Below, piece after piece: positions 34,392 to 43,199 of a stretch of DNA of 64,000 nucleotides. The stretch's first letter is position 1. Every line of letters begins with the position of its first letter. The stretch is from Actinomadura rudentiformis (GTDB taxonomy: Bacteria > Actinomycetota > Actinomycetes > Streptosporangiales > Streptosporangiaceae). The stretch covers positions 124,001-188,000 of the forward strand of contig NZ_WBMT01000005.1 in assembly GCF_008923185.1 (NCBI RefSeq). The letters are read 5' to 3'. The notes below the pieces were generated by a model. It did not search any database. It saw only the letters and a list, made by a program, of their open reading frames with translations, and had not been told where the DNA came from. The position numbers were made by a program, and so were the translations under genes.

Positions 34392-37391
34392 GTGGCATCC
34401 ACCCGTTCACCCGGCCGGTTCAGACGGCCGCTGATCCCCTTGCTGTCCGTGGCCCTGGCGGCCTCGGTCGGCCTCGCCACTCCCGCCACCGCGCGGGAGA
34501 GCCTGCCCTTCCAGAACCCGGCGCTCTCGCTCGACACGCGGGTCGCCGACCTGCTCGGGCGGCTGACGCTCGACGAGAAGATCTCGCTGCTCCACCAGTA
34601 CCAGCCGGCGATCCCGCGGCTGGGCATCAAGGCGTTCAAGACCGGCACCGAGGCCGTGCACGGTCTCGCGTGGACCAGCTGGGGCGACCAGAAGATCGAC
34701 GCCGACAAGGGCACGGTCTTCCCGCAGGCCGTCGGGCTCGCCAGCACCTGGGACCCGAACCTGATCAAGCAGGTCGGCAAGACGACCGGCGTGGAGGCCC
34801 GCGGCTACCACTCCACCAACGACGAGCGGATGTACTGGGGCCTCAACCTGTGGGCGCCGGTGACCAACCTGCTGCGCGACCCCCGGTGGGGCCGCAACGA
34901 GGAGGGGTACTCCGAGGACACCACGCTCACCGCCGCGATCGCCAACGCGTACGGCAAGGGCATGCAGGGCGACAACCCCAAGTACCTGCTCACCGCGCCG
35001 ACGCTCAAGCACTACCTCGGCAACAACAATGAGACCCTTCGCTCGACCACGGACGTGCAGCTGCGCGAGCGGGTGCTGAACGAGTACGACCGCCAGGCGT
35101 TCAAGCCGATCCTTGCCGCCGATGGCGCGACCGGCGTGATGTCGGCGTACAACCTCATCAACGGGCGGCCCAACGCGGTCAACCCCGACCTCGCCGGGCT
35201 CGTGCGGTCCTGGACGAAGAAGGACCTCTTCAACGTCACCGACGCGGGGTTGCCCGACAGCCTGGCCGGCTCCGGCACCGACCCGCGGTGGAACACCAAC
35301 TACTACCCCGACTTCACCCAGGGCGACGCGGCGATCCTCAAGGCCGGAAACGACAGCTTCACCGCCAACAACCGGGACGCCTCGGTCACGGTCACGGCGA
35401 TCAAGGACGCGCTGGCCAAGGGTCTGATCAAGGTCGCCGACATCGACGCGGCGGTCAAGCGCGCCCTGTCGATCCGGGTGCGGCTCGGCGAGTTCGACCC
35501 GGACGGCGGCCCGTACGGGAAGATCGACACCTCGGTGCTCAACACCGACGCGAGCAAGCGCCTCAACCGCCGCACCGCCGCCGAGGCGATGGTGCTGCTG
35601 AAGAACTCCGGCAAGGCCCTGCCGCTGGCGAAGGGCTCCGCGAAGAAGGTCGCCGTCGTCGGGCCTCTCGCCGACGTCGTCTACACCGACTGGTACTCCG
35701 GCCAGATGCCGTACAAGGTCACGCCGGTGGACGGCATCAAGGCCAAGCTCGGCCCCGGTGCCACGGTCACCGGCGTGCGCGGTGACGACCGGATCGCGCT
35801 CAAGGACGTCAAGAGCGGCAAGTACGTCACCGGCGGTTCCGGCGCCTCCGGCGCCGCGCTCTCGCTGAGCGACACCGCGCCCGCGGCGACCTCGCAGTTC
35901 GACGTCACCGACTGGGGCGACGGGATCGTCACGTTGCGGAACGCGGCCAACGGCAAGTACGTCGGCTGGAACTGGTCGAGCTTCGTCAACGACCAGGTCG
36001 AGCCGAACGGGTGGTTCGTCCAGCAGCAGTTCGCGGTGGAGAAGCAGTCCGACGGCAACGTCAAGCTGCGGTACGCGGGCTATGAGACCCACGAGACGTG
36101 GTTCAGCTCGGGCAACTACGTCGCCATCGGCGACGACGGCAAGCTGAAGCTCGGCACCAAGGACGCCGCCGCCGTCTTCGCCCAGGAGACGCTGGTCAAG
36201 GGCGCCGACGAGGTGGTCAAAGCGGCCAAGGGAGCCGACCAGGTCGTCTTCCTGGCGGGCAGCAACCCGACGATCAACGGCCGTGAGAACTACGACCGGC
36301 CCTCCACCGAGCTGCCCGCCGGGCAGCGGGCGCTGATCCAGGCCGCGCTCAAGGCCAACCCCAAGACCACCCTGGTCCTGGAGAACAGCTACCCGACCGC
36401 GATCACCTGGGAGCAGAAGAACGTTCCGGCGATCGTGTGGACCTCGCACGCCGGAGCCGAGACCGGCAACGCCCTCGCCGACGTGCTCTATGGCGACGTC
36501 GACCCGTCCGGCCACCTGACCCAGACCTGGTACCGGTCCGACCGGGAACTGCCGAGCATCTTCGACTACGACATCATCAAGTCGAACCGGACGTACCTCT
36601 ACTACAAGGGCAAGCCGCTCTACCCGTTCGGCCACGGACTGTCGTACAGCACGTTCCGGTACGGGCGCCCGCAGGTCTCCGGGTCGGGTGCGAACGTGAC
36701 CGTGAGCGTGCCCGTCACCAACACCGGCAAGGTCGCGGGCTCGGACGTCGTCCAGCTCTACACGCACCAGCGGGCCTCGCGCGTCAAGCAGCCGCTCAAG
36801 CAGCTGCGCGCCTTCCAGAAGGTGCACCTGGCCGCGGGCAAGACCACGACCGTGCGGCTGACCTTCGCCAAGGCCGACCTGGCGCACTGGGACGTGACGC
36901 GCGGCAAGGAGATCGTCGAGTCGTCCACCTATGACCTGCTGGTCGGCGCCTCGGCGGGCGACATCCGGCAGCGCGCCTCGATCAAGGTCAACGGGGAGCG
37001 CGTCCCGGCCCGCGACCTGAGCAAGGCCACGCTCGCGGTGAACTTCGACGACTACTCGAAGGTGAAGCTGGTCGACGAGTCCAAGGCGAGCGGAACGGCC
37101 GTCGGCGGCGTGGCCGGCGCGTGGATCTCGTTCGCCGACGCCGACCTGCGTTCCGGCCCCACCGGCATCAAGGCGCGGGTGGCCAAGGCGGGCGCGGGCA
37201 CCGCGACGATCCAGGTCCGCGCCGGCGGGCCGGGCGGCCGGCTGCTCGGCACGCTGACCGTGCCGTCCACCGGTGACAAGTACACCTACCAGGACATCAC
37301 GGGCAAGATCGCGCAGGCCTCGGGACGCACGGACGTCTACCTCGTCTTCGGCGGTGACGTGCGGCTGAGCTCCTTCTCCTTCACCAAGTAA
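34392..37391 (+). CDS. Secreted GH3 glycosidase with inserted beta-trefoil-like domain and C-terminal CBM6-like domain
   Basis: This 999-residue exported protein has a signal peptide ending ATA before RESLPF. The GH3 N-terminal barrel contains the KH motif LKHYLGNN and nucleophile Asp284 in NVTDAG. Between residues about 460 and 600 a repeated DGKVKL-type beta region (KSGKYVTGG, NAANGKYVGW, SSGNYVAIG) resembling a fascin-like beta-trefoil is inserted in the C-terminal sandwich domain, where other GH3s carry PA14. A fibronectin-like domain and a CBM6-like module end the protein. GTG 34392 is chosen because AGGAG is 7 bases upstream; ATG 34377 has none. Probable beta-xylosidase or beta-glucosidase acting outside the cell. 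Confidence 0.9.
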   Translation: MASTRSPGRFRRPLIPLLSVALAASVGLATPATARESLPFQNPALSLDTRVADLLGRLTLDEKISLLHQYQPAIPRLGIKAFKTGTEAVHGLAWTSWGDQKIDADKGTVFPQAVGLASTWDPNLIKQVGKTTGVEARGYHSTNDERMYWGLNLWAPVTNLLRDPRWGRNEEGYSEDTTLTAAIANAYGKGMQGDNPKYLLTAPTLKHYLGNNNETLRSTTDVQLRERVLNEYDRQAFKPILAADGATGVMSAYNLINGRPNAVNPDLAGLVRSWTKKDLFNVTDAGLPDSLAGSGTDPRWNTNYYPDFTQGDAAILKAGNDSFTANNRDASVTVTAIKDALAKGLIKVADIDAAVKRALSIRVRLGEFDPDGGPYGKIDTSVLNTDASKRLNRRTAAEAMVLLKNSGKALPLAKGSAKKVAVVGPLADVVYTDWYSGQMPYKVTPVDGIKAKLGPGATVTGVRGDDRIALKDVKSGKYVTGGSGASGAALSLSDTAPAATSQFDVTDWGDGIVTLRNAANGKYVGWNWSSFVNDQVEPNGWFVQQQFAVEKQSDGNVKLRYAGYETHETWFSSGNYVAIGDDGKLKLGTKDAAAVFAQETLVKGADEVVKAAKGADQVVFLAGSNPTINGRENYDRPSTELPAGQRALIQAALKANPKTTLVLENSYPTAITWEQKNVPAIVWTSHAGAETGNALADVLYGDVDPSGHLTQTWYRSDRELPSIFDYDIIKSNRTYLYYKGKPLYPFGHGLSYSTFRYGRPQVSGSGANVTVSVPVTNTGKVAGSDVVQLYTHQRASRVKQPLKQLRAFQKVHLAAGKTTTVRLTFAKADLAHWDVTRGKEIVESSTYDLLVGASAGDIRQRASIKVNGERVPARDLSKATLAVNFDDYSKVKLVDESKASGTAVGGVAGAWISFADADLRSGPTGIKARVAKAGAGTATIQVRAGGPGGRLLGTLTVPSTGDKYTYQDITGKIAQASGRTDVYLVFGGDVRLSSFSFTK

Positions 37392-37397
37392 CGGACA

Positions 37398-37439
37398 GCG
37401 CCCCGCCTCCGCCTCCGCTGAGCGGTGGGGGCGGGGCGC
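37398..37439. terminator. Hairpin terminator after the secreted GH3 gene
   Basis: GCGCCCCGCC (37398-37407) pairs with GGCGGGGCGC (37430-37439), with an inner CCGC-TGA-GCGG hairpin. It begins 6 bases after the GH3 stop. Confidence 0.75.
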
Positions 37440-37509
37440 CACCACCCCCATCTCGAGGCCGTGCGAGAGCCCGGAGACTCCTCCATGCGCGCGCCCGTGC
37501 CCTGATCCC

Positions 37510-37549
37510 GGCGCCGGGCGCCGGGCGCCGTCTGCTGGCGCCAGGCGCC
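37510..37549. repeat. Cluster of five GGCGCC palindromes between GH3 and GH35
   Basis: Five GGCGCC hexamers occur within 40 bases (37510, 37517, 37524, 37537, 37544). They can form several alternative hairpins. The 236-base gap from GH3 to GH35 otherwise holds the GH3 terminator and, by position, the GH35 promoter; no GAAGCGCTTC-type operator is seen here. Confidence 0.5.
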
Positions 37550-37627
37550 GCGTGCCCCTCCAGTCCTGCTCGGCGACGCGACCGTCTCCGCCATCACCGC
37601 CATCCGATCTGCGGAAGGACGCCCACG

Positions 37628-40543
37628 ATGCGACCAACCCTTAGAAGAGGCAGCACCGGCAAGGACAGCATTCGAAGAAGAGGTCCCCAGGGCCGGGGCT
37701 TCCGCAGGACGCTCGCGTTCCTGTTCGCGACGCTCATGGTGGCCGCCACGTTCTGGGCACCGGGTTCCCCTGCGGGGGCGGAGGCGGGGCCGGAAGCGGG
37801 GGCGGACAGGGCCGTCGCCGCTCCCAAGATCACCTATGACAAGTACTCGCTCATGGTCGACGGCAAGCGGGTGCTGTTGTGGTCGGGGGAGTTCCACTAC
37901 TTCCGGCTGCCGAGCCAGGCGCTCTGGCGGGACACCCTGGAGAGGATCAAGGCCGCCGGCTTCAACGGCGTCTCGCTCTACTTCCACTGGGGCTACCACT
38001 CACCCAAGCAAGGGGTGTACGACTTCACCGGCGTCCGGGACGTCGACCGGCTGCTGCGGATGACCGAGGAACTGGGCCTGTACGTCGTCGCCCGGCCCGG
38101 CCCGTACATCAACGCCGAGACGACGGGCGGCGGCCTGCCCGCCTGGCTCAAGAACGTGCCGGGACGTGCTCGTTCCAGCGATCCCGGCTACACCGCGGCC
38201 TACCGCGAATGGCTCGACCGCATCAACCCGATCATTGTCCGCCACCAGGCGACCCGTGGCGGCTCGGTCATCGCCTACAACGCCGAGAACGAATACGCCG
38301 TCAACACCGACCGTGCCTACATGGCCGACATCTCGGCCAGAGCGCGCGCGGCCGGGATCGACGTGCCCATCACGCACAACCAGTGTTGCGACGCCGCCGA
38401 CTGGACCACCGACTGGTCCACAGGTCAGGGCGCCGTGGACATCCTCGGCGTGGACGACTATCCGCAGGCGTTCAACTGCCCTGACCCGCGTACGTGGGGC
38501 ACCTGGGGCACGGGCGTCACCGAACGCAGGAGCAGGGAGGCGCCCGTCTACGCCGCCGAATACCAGGCAGGCGCGATCGACCTGAACGACGCGGGCTATG
38601 AGAAGTGCCGGGAGCTGACCGGCCCGGACTACATGAAGGTCTATTACAAGTCCAACCTCGTCACCAGCGGCGCCACCATGTTCGGCTACTACATGGCGTA
38701 CGGCGGAACGTCGTGGGGCTGGCTGCCCCAGCCGAATGACGTCTACACCTCCTACGACTACGGCGCCGCCATCACCGAGAACCGGCAGCTGACCACCAAG
38801 TACGACGAGTTCAAGCGGCAGGGGCTCTTCCTCACCACGGCGGCGCCGCTGACCAAGACAGACCCCGCGTCCGCCCCCGCGTCCAGCAACGCCGCCGTGC
38901 ACACCGAGGCTCGCGCCAACCCGGACACAGGCACCCAGGTCGTGCTCGTCCGTCACGCCGACCGCACCACCGACGCCGACGAGTCCGCCACCCTCACCTG
39001 GACGGCGCCCGACGGCTCGTACACCGTGCCGGTCCGGGTCAAGGGCCGCGACGCCAAGCTTCTGCTCGCGGGCTACGACATGGGCGGCCAGCGCCTGGCG
39101 GTGAGCACCTCCGAACTGCTCACGCACACCGAGTCGGGCGGCCGGGACGTCGCCGTGCTCTACGGCAAGGAGGGAACGCAAGGCACCACCGTCCTCCGCT
39201 ACGCCACGCGCCCGACGGTCAAGGTGCTCTCCGGCTCCGTCCAGACCTCGTACGCCAACGGCAACCTCACGCTGGGCTATGACCACCAGGGCCTCGCCCG
39301 CGTGCTCATCAGCGACGGCGGCCGCCGCCCGCTCCTGCTCCTGCTCGGCACCGACGCCGAGGCGGCGAAGTTCTGGCGGGCCGACGACGTCCTCGTCCGC
39401 GGCACCTCCCTCGTCCGCTCGGCGAAGGGCCAGAGCACCATCCACCTGCGCGCCGACCTGGCCAAGGCGGGGGACGTAGAGGTGTTCGCCCCAGCCAGGG
39501 GTCTCACCCTCAACGGCAAGCGGATCACCGCCCGCCGCACCCCGAGCGGCTCGCTCCTGGCGCATGCGGCAGGTCCCAAAGCCGTCCGCCTACCCGAGTT
39601 GACCCGGTGGCGGAGCGCCGAGGGAGCTCCCGAGGCCAAGCCAGGCTTCGACGACTCCCGGTGGACCGTGGCCGACAAGACCACCACGGTGAGCCCGATC
39701 AAGCCGAAGACGCTGCCCGTCCTGTACGCCGATGACTACGGCTACCACCACGGGCACGTCTGGTATCGCGGGCGCTTCACGTCCGACGGCCAGGAGAAGA
39801 CCGTCGACCTCAACGCCATCACTGGCCGGAAGGGCATCTACCAGGTCTGGCTCAACGGCCGTTATCTGGGTTCGGCCGCCGGAGGAGTCCAGGCCGACGC
39901 CGGTGACGCGTCCACCCCGCCCAACCCCGACCCCGGGCCGGGTCACTTCACGATCCCGTCCGGCCTGCTCAAGGCCGGGCAACCCGCGACCCTCGCCGTT
40001 CTCGTCGGCAACATGGGCCACAACGACGACTGGACCGCCGAGGACGTCCGCCAGAAGCAGCCGCGCGGCCTCGTCGGCGCGTCGGTCGGCGACGCGGCCA
40101 TCACCTGGAAGATCCAGGGCGCCCGTGCCACCGACCCCGTCCGAGGTCCCCTCAACAACGGTGGCCTCATAGGCGAGCGCCTCGGCTGGACCCTCCCCGG
40201 CTACTCCGACCGCACGTGGCGTCCAGCGCAGTCCACCATCACCCCGGGCTCGTCCTGGCTCCGCACCACGTTCAACCTGGACCTGCCGAAGGATCAGGAC
40301 GTTCCCCTGACCCTGCGCTTCCCACAGGGCAGCGGAAAGTACCGCGTCATCCTCTTCCTGAACGGCTGGAACATGGGCCAGTACCTCTCCACCGGCCCGC
40401 AGCGGGACTTCGCACTGCCCGCCGGCATCCTCCGTGAGCGCGGCCGCAACACCCTGGCTCTCGCCGTCATCGCCGAGGAGAACGCCACCATCGGCAAGCC
40501 CACTCTCGTCCCCGTCGCCAACCACCGAGGCGGTGCACGATGA
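37628..40543 (+). CDS. Secreted GH35 beta-galactosidase
   Basis: This 971-residue exported enzyme has a long basic signal peptide (about 1-52) and the GH35 catalytic barrel starting LMVDGKRVLLWSGEFHYFRLP. Acid/base Glu222 lies in NAENEY and nucleophile Glu311 in AAEYQAG. Later regions are beta-sandwich domains with galactose-binding-like folds near the C-terminus (GWTLPGYSDRTWRP, FLNGWNMGQY). It could remove beta-galactose from the side chains of xyloglucan or from arabinogalactan. GGAAGGA precedes ATG 37628. It overlaps the fucosidase by 4 bases. Confidence 0.93.
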   Translation: MRPTLRRGSTGKDSIRRRGPQGRGFRRTLAFLFATLMVAATFWAPGSPAGAEAGPEAGADRAVAAPKITYDKYSLMVDGKRVLLWSGEFHYFRLPSQALWRDTLERIKAAGFNGVSLYFHWGYHSPKQGVYDFTGVRDVDRLLRMTEELGLYVVARPGPYINAETTGGGLPAWLKNVPGRARSSDPGYTAAYREWLDRINPIIVRHQATRGGSVIAYNAENEYAVNTDRAYMADISARARAAGIDVPITHNQCCDAADWTTDWSTGQGAVDILGVDDYPQAFNCPDPRTWGTWGTGVTERRSREAPVYAAEYQAGAIDLNDAGYEKCRELTGPDYMKVYYKSNLVTSGATMFGYYMAYGGTSWGWLPQPNDVYTSYDYGAAITENRQLTTKYDEFKRQGLFLTTAAPLTKTDPASAPASSNAAVHTEARANPDTGTQVVLVRHADRTTDADESATLTWTAPDGSYTVPVRVKGRDAKLLLAGYDMGGQRLAVSTSELLTHTESGGRDVAVLYGKEGTQGTTVLRYATRPTVKVLSGSVQTSYANGNLTLGYDHQGLARVLISDGGRRPLLLLLGTDAEAAKFWRADDVLVRGTSLVRSAKGQSTIHLRADLAKAGDVEVFAPARGLTLNGKRITARRTPSGSLLAHAAGPKAVRLPELTRWRSAEGAPEAKPGFDDSRWTVADKTTTVSPIKPKTLPVLYADDYGYHHGHVWYRGRFTSDGQEKTVDLNAITGRKGIYQVWLNGRYLGSAAGGVQADAGDASTPPNPDPGPGHFTIPSGLLKAGQPATLAVLVGNMGHNDDWTAEDVRQKQPRGLVGASVGDAAITWKIQGARATDPVRGPLNNGGLIGERLGWTLPGYSDRTWRPAQSTITPGSSWLRTTFNLDLPKDQDVPLTLRFPQGSGKYRVILFLNGWNMGQYLSTGPQRDFALPAGILRERGRNTLALAVIAEENATIGKPTLVPVANHRGGAR

Positions 40544-41994
40544 GTCTCCACCGCAGAACGTTCCTCGGAGCAGGCGCCGCTCTTCCCCTGCTCGCAGCCA
40601 CGCCCGCATCCGCGTCCTACTCCATGGGCAACCGCTACCGCCTCCAGAAGCGCTTTGTCGACTGGCGCTTCGGCATGTTCCTGCACTTCAACATGGGCAC
40701 CTACCACGACGCGGAGTGGGTCGAGCCCGACCAAGACCCACGTTCGTTCAACCCGACCCATCTCGACTGCGGCCAGTGGGCGGATGCGGCCAAGGCCGCA
40801 GGCATGAAGTTCGGCGTGCTCACGGCCAAGCACCACGACGGCTTCTGCCTGTGGCCCACCAAGAAGACCACCTACAAGGCCCAACGCGACATCGTGCGCG
40901 AATACGTCGACGCCTTCCGGTCCCGAGGTCTCACGCCCTGCCTCTACTTCTCGATCTGGGACCGCACCAACGGCGTCGGCCCCAAGGGCTTCGACGACCG
41001 CCCGCCGATCACCCGCGAAGCCATCGACTTCGTCAAGGCCCAGCTCACCGAACTGCTCACGGGCTACGGCCCCATCCCCCTGCTGATCCTCGACGGCTGG
41101 GCCTGGCACTGGGCGTTCAACCACAAGACGATCCCCTGGCACGAGATCCGCGAGCACATCTCCTCGCTCCAACCCAACTGCCTGGTCCTGGACCTCAACG
41201 GCCTCGCCGTGCCGTGGCACTCGGACCTGCTCTTCATCGAGGAGACCAAGGGCGGCGTCTTCTGCCCGCCGGGCAACACCTACGCCGCGTCCCAAGGCCA
41301 GACGATCGCCCCCGCAGGCTGGTTCTGGCACCCCTCCACACCGACCAACCTGCTCACGCCCCAACAAATCGTCGAAGGCCACCTAGCCAAACTCGAACCC
41401 CGCTACTGCACGTTCATCCTCAACTGCCCGCCCAACCCGCAAGGCCTCCTGGACGACACAGTCGTCCAAACCCTCCATGAAGTAGGCCGCCAGTGGCGCC
41501 CTGCCAAACGCCCACCGCTCCCACGCCAACCCGACGTGGTGAAGCACCCCCTGACCCCCACGTCCGCGACCGCGACAACCGGCGAGGCCGCCAACGCCAT
41601 CGACGGCCACAGCGACTTCGGCTGGAACGGCCAAGCCGACCAGACCCTCTGGACAACCTCCGAGGGGCCGCAGTCCATCACCATCGACCTGGGCAAGGTC
41701 TTCACTGGCGTAGACATCCTGACCTACCTCCCGCGCCAGGACACCGCTAAGGACTTCGTCCTAGAAGACTTCGTGACCACGGGCAACATCACGTCCTACC
41801 GGATATCCGCGAGCACCAACGGCAAGACGTTCCGCCCCCTGACCCAAGGCACGTGGCCGCTAGACCACACCCTCAAGGAAGCGCGCTTCCGCCCGACGAT
41901 CGCCCGCTACCTGCGCCTGGAAACCCAGGGCCCGGCCATAGCCAGCGAAATAGGCTGCGGCGGCCTCAGAGCCAAACCCCGCCCCCTCCGTTAA
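40540..41994 (+). CDS. Exported GH29 alpha-L-fucosidase with C-terminal F5/8-type (CBM32-like) domain
   Basis: This 484-residue protein has a twin-arginine signal (RRTFLGAG) and the GH29 catalytic barrel (RFGMFLHFNMGTYHDAEW, TAKHHDGFCLWP) with probable nucleophile Asp185 in LILDGW. A discoidin-like module (residues about 335-475, with TGEAANAIDGHSDFGWNG) follows. It would remove the terminal alpha-fucose from fucogalactosylated xyloglucan side chains, next to the GH35 that removes the galactose beneath. ATG overlaps the GH35 stop (ATGA). A terminator follows. Confidence 0.92.
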   Translation: MSLHRRTFLGAGAALPLLAATPASASYSMGNRYRLQKRFVDWRFGMFLHFNMGTYHDAEWVEPDQDPRSFNPTHLDCGQWADAAKAAGMKFGVLTAKHHDGFCLWPTKKTTYKAQRDIVREYVDAFRSRGLTPCLYFSIWDRTNGVGPKGFDDRPPITREAIDFVKAQLTELLTGYGPIPLLILDGWAWHWAFNHKTIPWHEIREHISSLQPNCLVLDLNGLAVPWHSDLLFIEETKGGVFCPPGNTYAASQGQTIAPAGWFWHPSTPTNLLTPQQIVEGHLAKLEPRYCTFILNCPPNPQGLLDDTVVQTLHEVGRQWRPAKRPPLPRQPDVVKHPLTPTSATATTGEAANAIDGHSDFGWNGQADQTLWTTSEGPQSITIDLGKVFTGVDILTYLPRQDTAKDFVLEDFVTTGNITSYRISASTNGKTFRPLTQGTWPLDHTLKEARFRPTIARYLRLETQGPAIASEIGCGGLRAKPRPLR

Positions 41995-42000
41995 CCCACA

Positions 42001-42029
42001 GCGGGCGCCCGGCTCATCCGGGCGCCCGC
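42001..42029. terminator. Bidirectional terminator between GH29 and GH12
   Basis: GCGGGCGCCCGG pairs perfectly with CCGGGCGCCCGC across the 5-base loop CTCAT. It lies between two convergent genes and can end both the GH35-GH29 and the GH48-GH12 transcripts. Confidence 0.82.
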
Positions 42030-42106
42030 CTTGGCGAGGTCTACGAGCACGTCGTCGCGGTCCTAGCGCATCTACATGCCTCCCATCTGGTGGTGGTTTG
42101 CCCGCG

Positions 42107-43186
42107 TCATGTCACCGTGCAGGGGGTGCCGTTGAGGGTGAAGGTGGTCGGGCGGGTGAATGCGCCCGTGTAGGTGCCCTGGAAGCCGAAGGACCGGCTG
42201 CCGTTGGGCGGGATCGACGCGTTGTGGTCAACGGGGCGGGCCGTCACGGCGCCGGTGGCCGGGGTGACGGTGGCGTTCCAGGCGTTGGTGATCGTTTGCC
42301 CGGGCGGCAGGGTGAATGCCAGGGACCAGCCGTTGACCGGGGATGTGGGGGAGATGGTCACGTCCGCCGTGAAGCCTCCTGACCAGGTGTTCGTGGTGTA
42401 GGCGACCTTGCAGGTCGGGGGTGGGTTCTCACTTCCGTTCTCCACGGCGGCGGAGAAGGAGTTCACAGCCAGTCCGGTGCCGTTCTGCCACGGCTCGAAA
42501 CCGGCTTGCACGCTCGTCAGGTACCAGCTGGCATTGGCCAGGCCGTGGCTGATCGCCTGGTCGACGAAGTCCATGACGTCGAAGCTCCAGCTGCCGATCG
42601 CCGCCGGGGCCACGAAGGAGATCACGTCGTTGCCGCCGTTGTTGCCGGTCCAGATCTCCCAGCTCCGGCCGCCGACGGTGGCGGTGCCGACCGGCCTGCC
42701 GATGGGCTGGATCGGCCCCACCCGGTTGAACCAGATCATGATCTCGGTCTTGTTGACGCCGTCCCGTTTCGGTGTCGGGTCGAGCCAGATGTCGTAGGAG
42801 GCGTTGTAGATCGAGTCGCCGGTGTAGGTGTAGGAGATGCTGCTGTTCAGCCTCCCGATCGTGCTGATCTGCGCGGGCAGGGGGCTGCCCGGCGAGCAGT
42901 TGGTGTAATGGCAGCCGATGAAGATCGATGGATAGGACTTCGGCGGGCCGTTGGTCGGCACCGAGCCGTCGGCCCGGACGATCCGGAAGCCGGACCCGGT
43001 GGTCTCGATGCACTGTGTGGCGGACGTTCCCCAGCGGTTGTTCTGTACTACGTACTTGTCCTGGATGGCGCTGCCCCACTGTTCGCAGAGCTGGACGTCG
43101 GCCTGGGCAGGCGCCGCGACCGTGAGCGATGCCATGGCCAGGATCACCACGACGAACAGCCGGTGGAGCGTGCTTGTTCTGTTCAC
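42107..43186 (-). CDS. Secreted GH12 endo-beta-1,4-glucanase with C-terminal CBM2
   Basis: This 359-residue enzyme has a signal peptide ending AQA before DVQLCEQW, a GH12 jelly-roll catalytic domain (about 30-260) with nucleophile Glu in EIMIWFNRVG and acid/base Glu in the GFEPWQNG strand, and a CBM2 (about 265-358) after a very short linker. In the CBM2, the third cellulose-face Trp is replaced (DHN instead of PWN), while the other two remain. GTG 43186 is preceded by GGAGGG. It lies 13 bases after GH48, as the second gene of the operon. GH12 enzymes cut cellulose and sometimes xyloglucan. Confidence 0.92.
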   Translation of the reverse strand: MNRTSTLHRLFVVVILAMASLTVAAPAQADVQLCEQWGSAIQDKYVVQNNRWGTSATQCIETTGSGFRIVRADGSVPTNGPPKSYPSIFIGCHYTNCSPGSPLPAQISTIGRLNSSISYTYTGDSIYNASYDIWLDPTPKRDGVNKTEIMIWFNRVGPIQPIGRPVGTATVGGRSWEIWTGNNGGNDVISFVAPAAIGSWSFDVMDFVDQAISHGLANASWYLTSVQAGFEPWQNGTGLAVNSFSAAVENGSENPPPTCKVAYTTNTWSGGFTADVTISPTSPVNGWSLAFTLPPGQTITNAWNATVTPATGAVTARPVDHNASIPPNGSRSFGFQGTYTGAFTRPTTFTLNGTPCTVT

Positions 43187-43199
43187 TCGCTCCCTCCGC

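Noticed and set aside
34407..37637. A 1076-codon open frame antisense to the secreted GH3 gene
   Set aside because: It mirrors the GC-rich wobble of the real gene, has no ribosome binding site or recognisable domain, and the sense strand has clear GH3 motifs.
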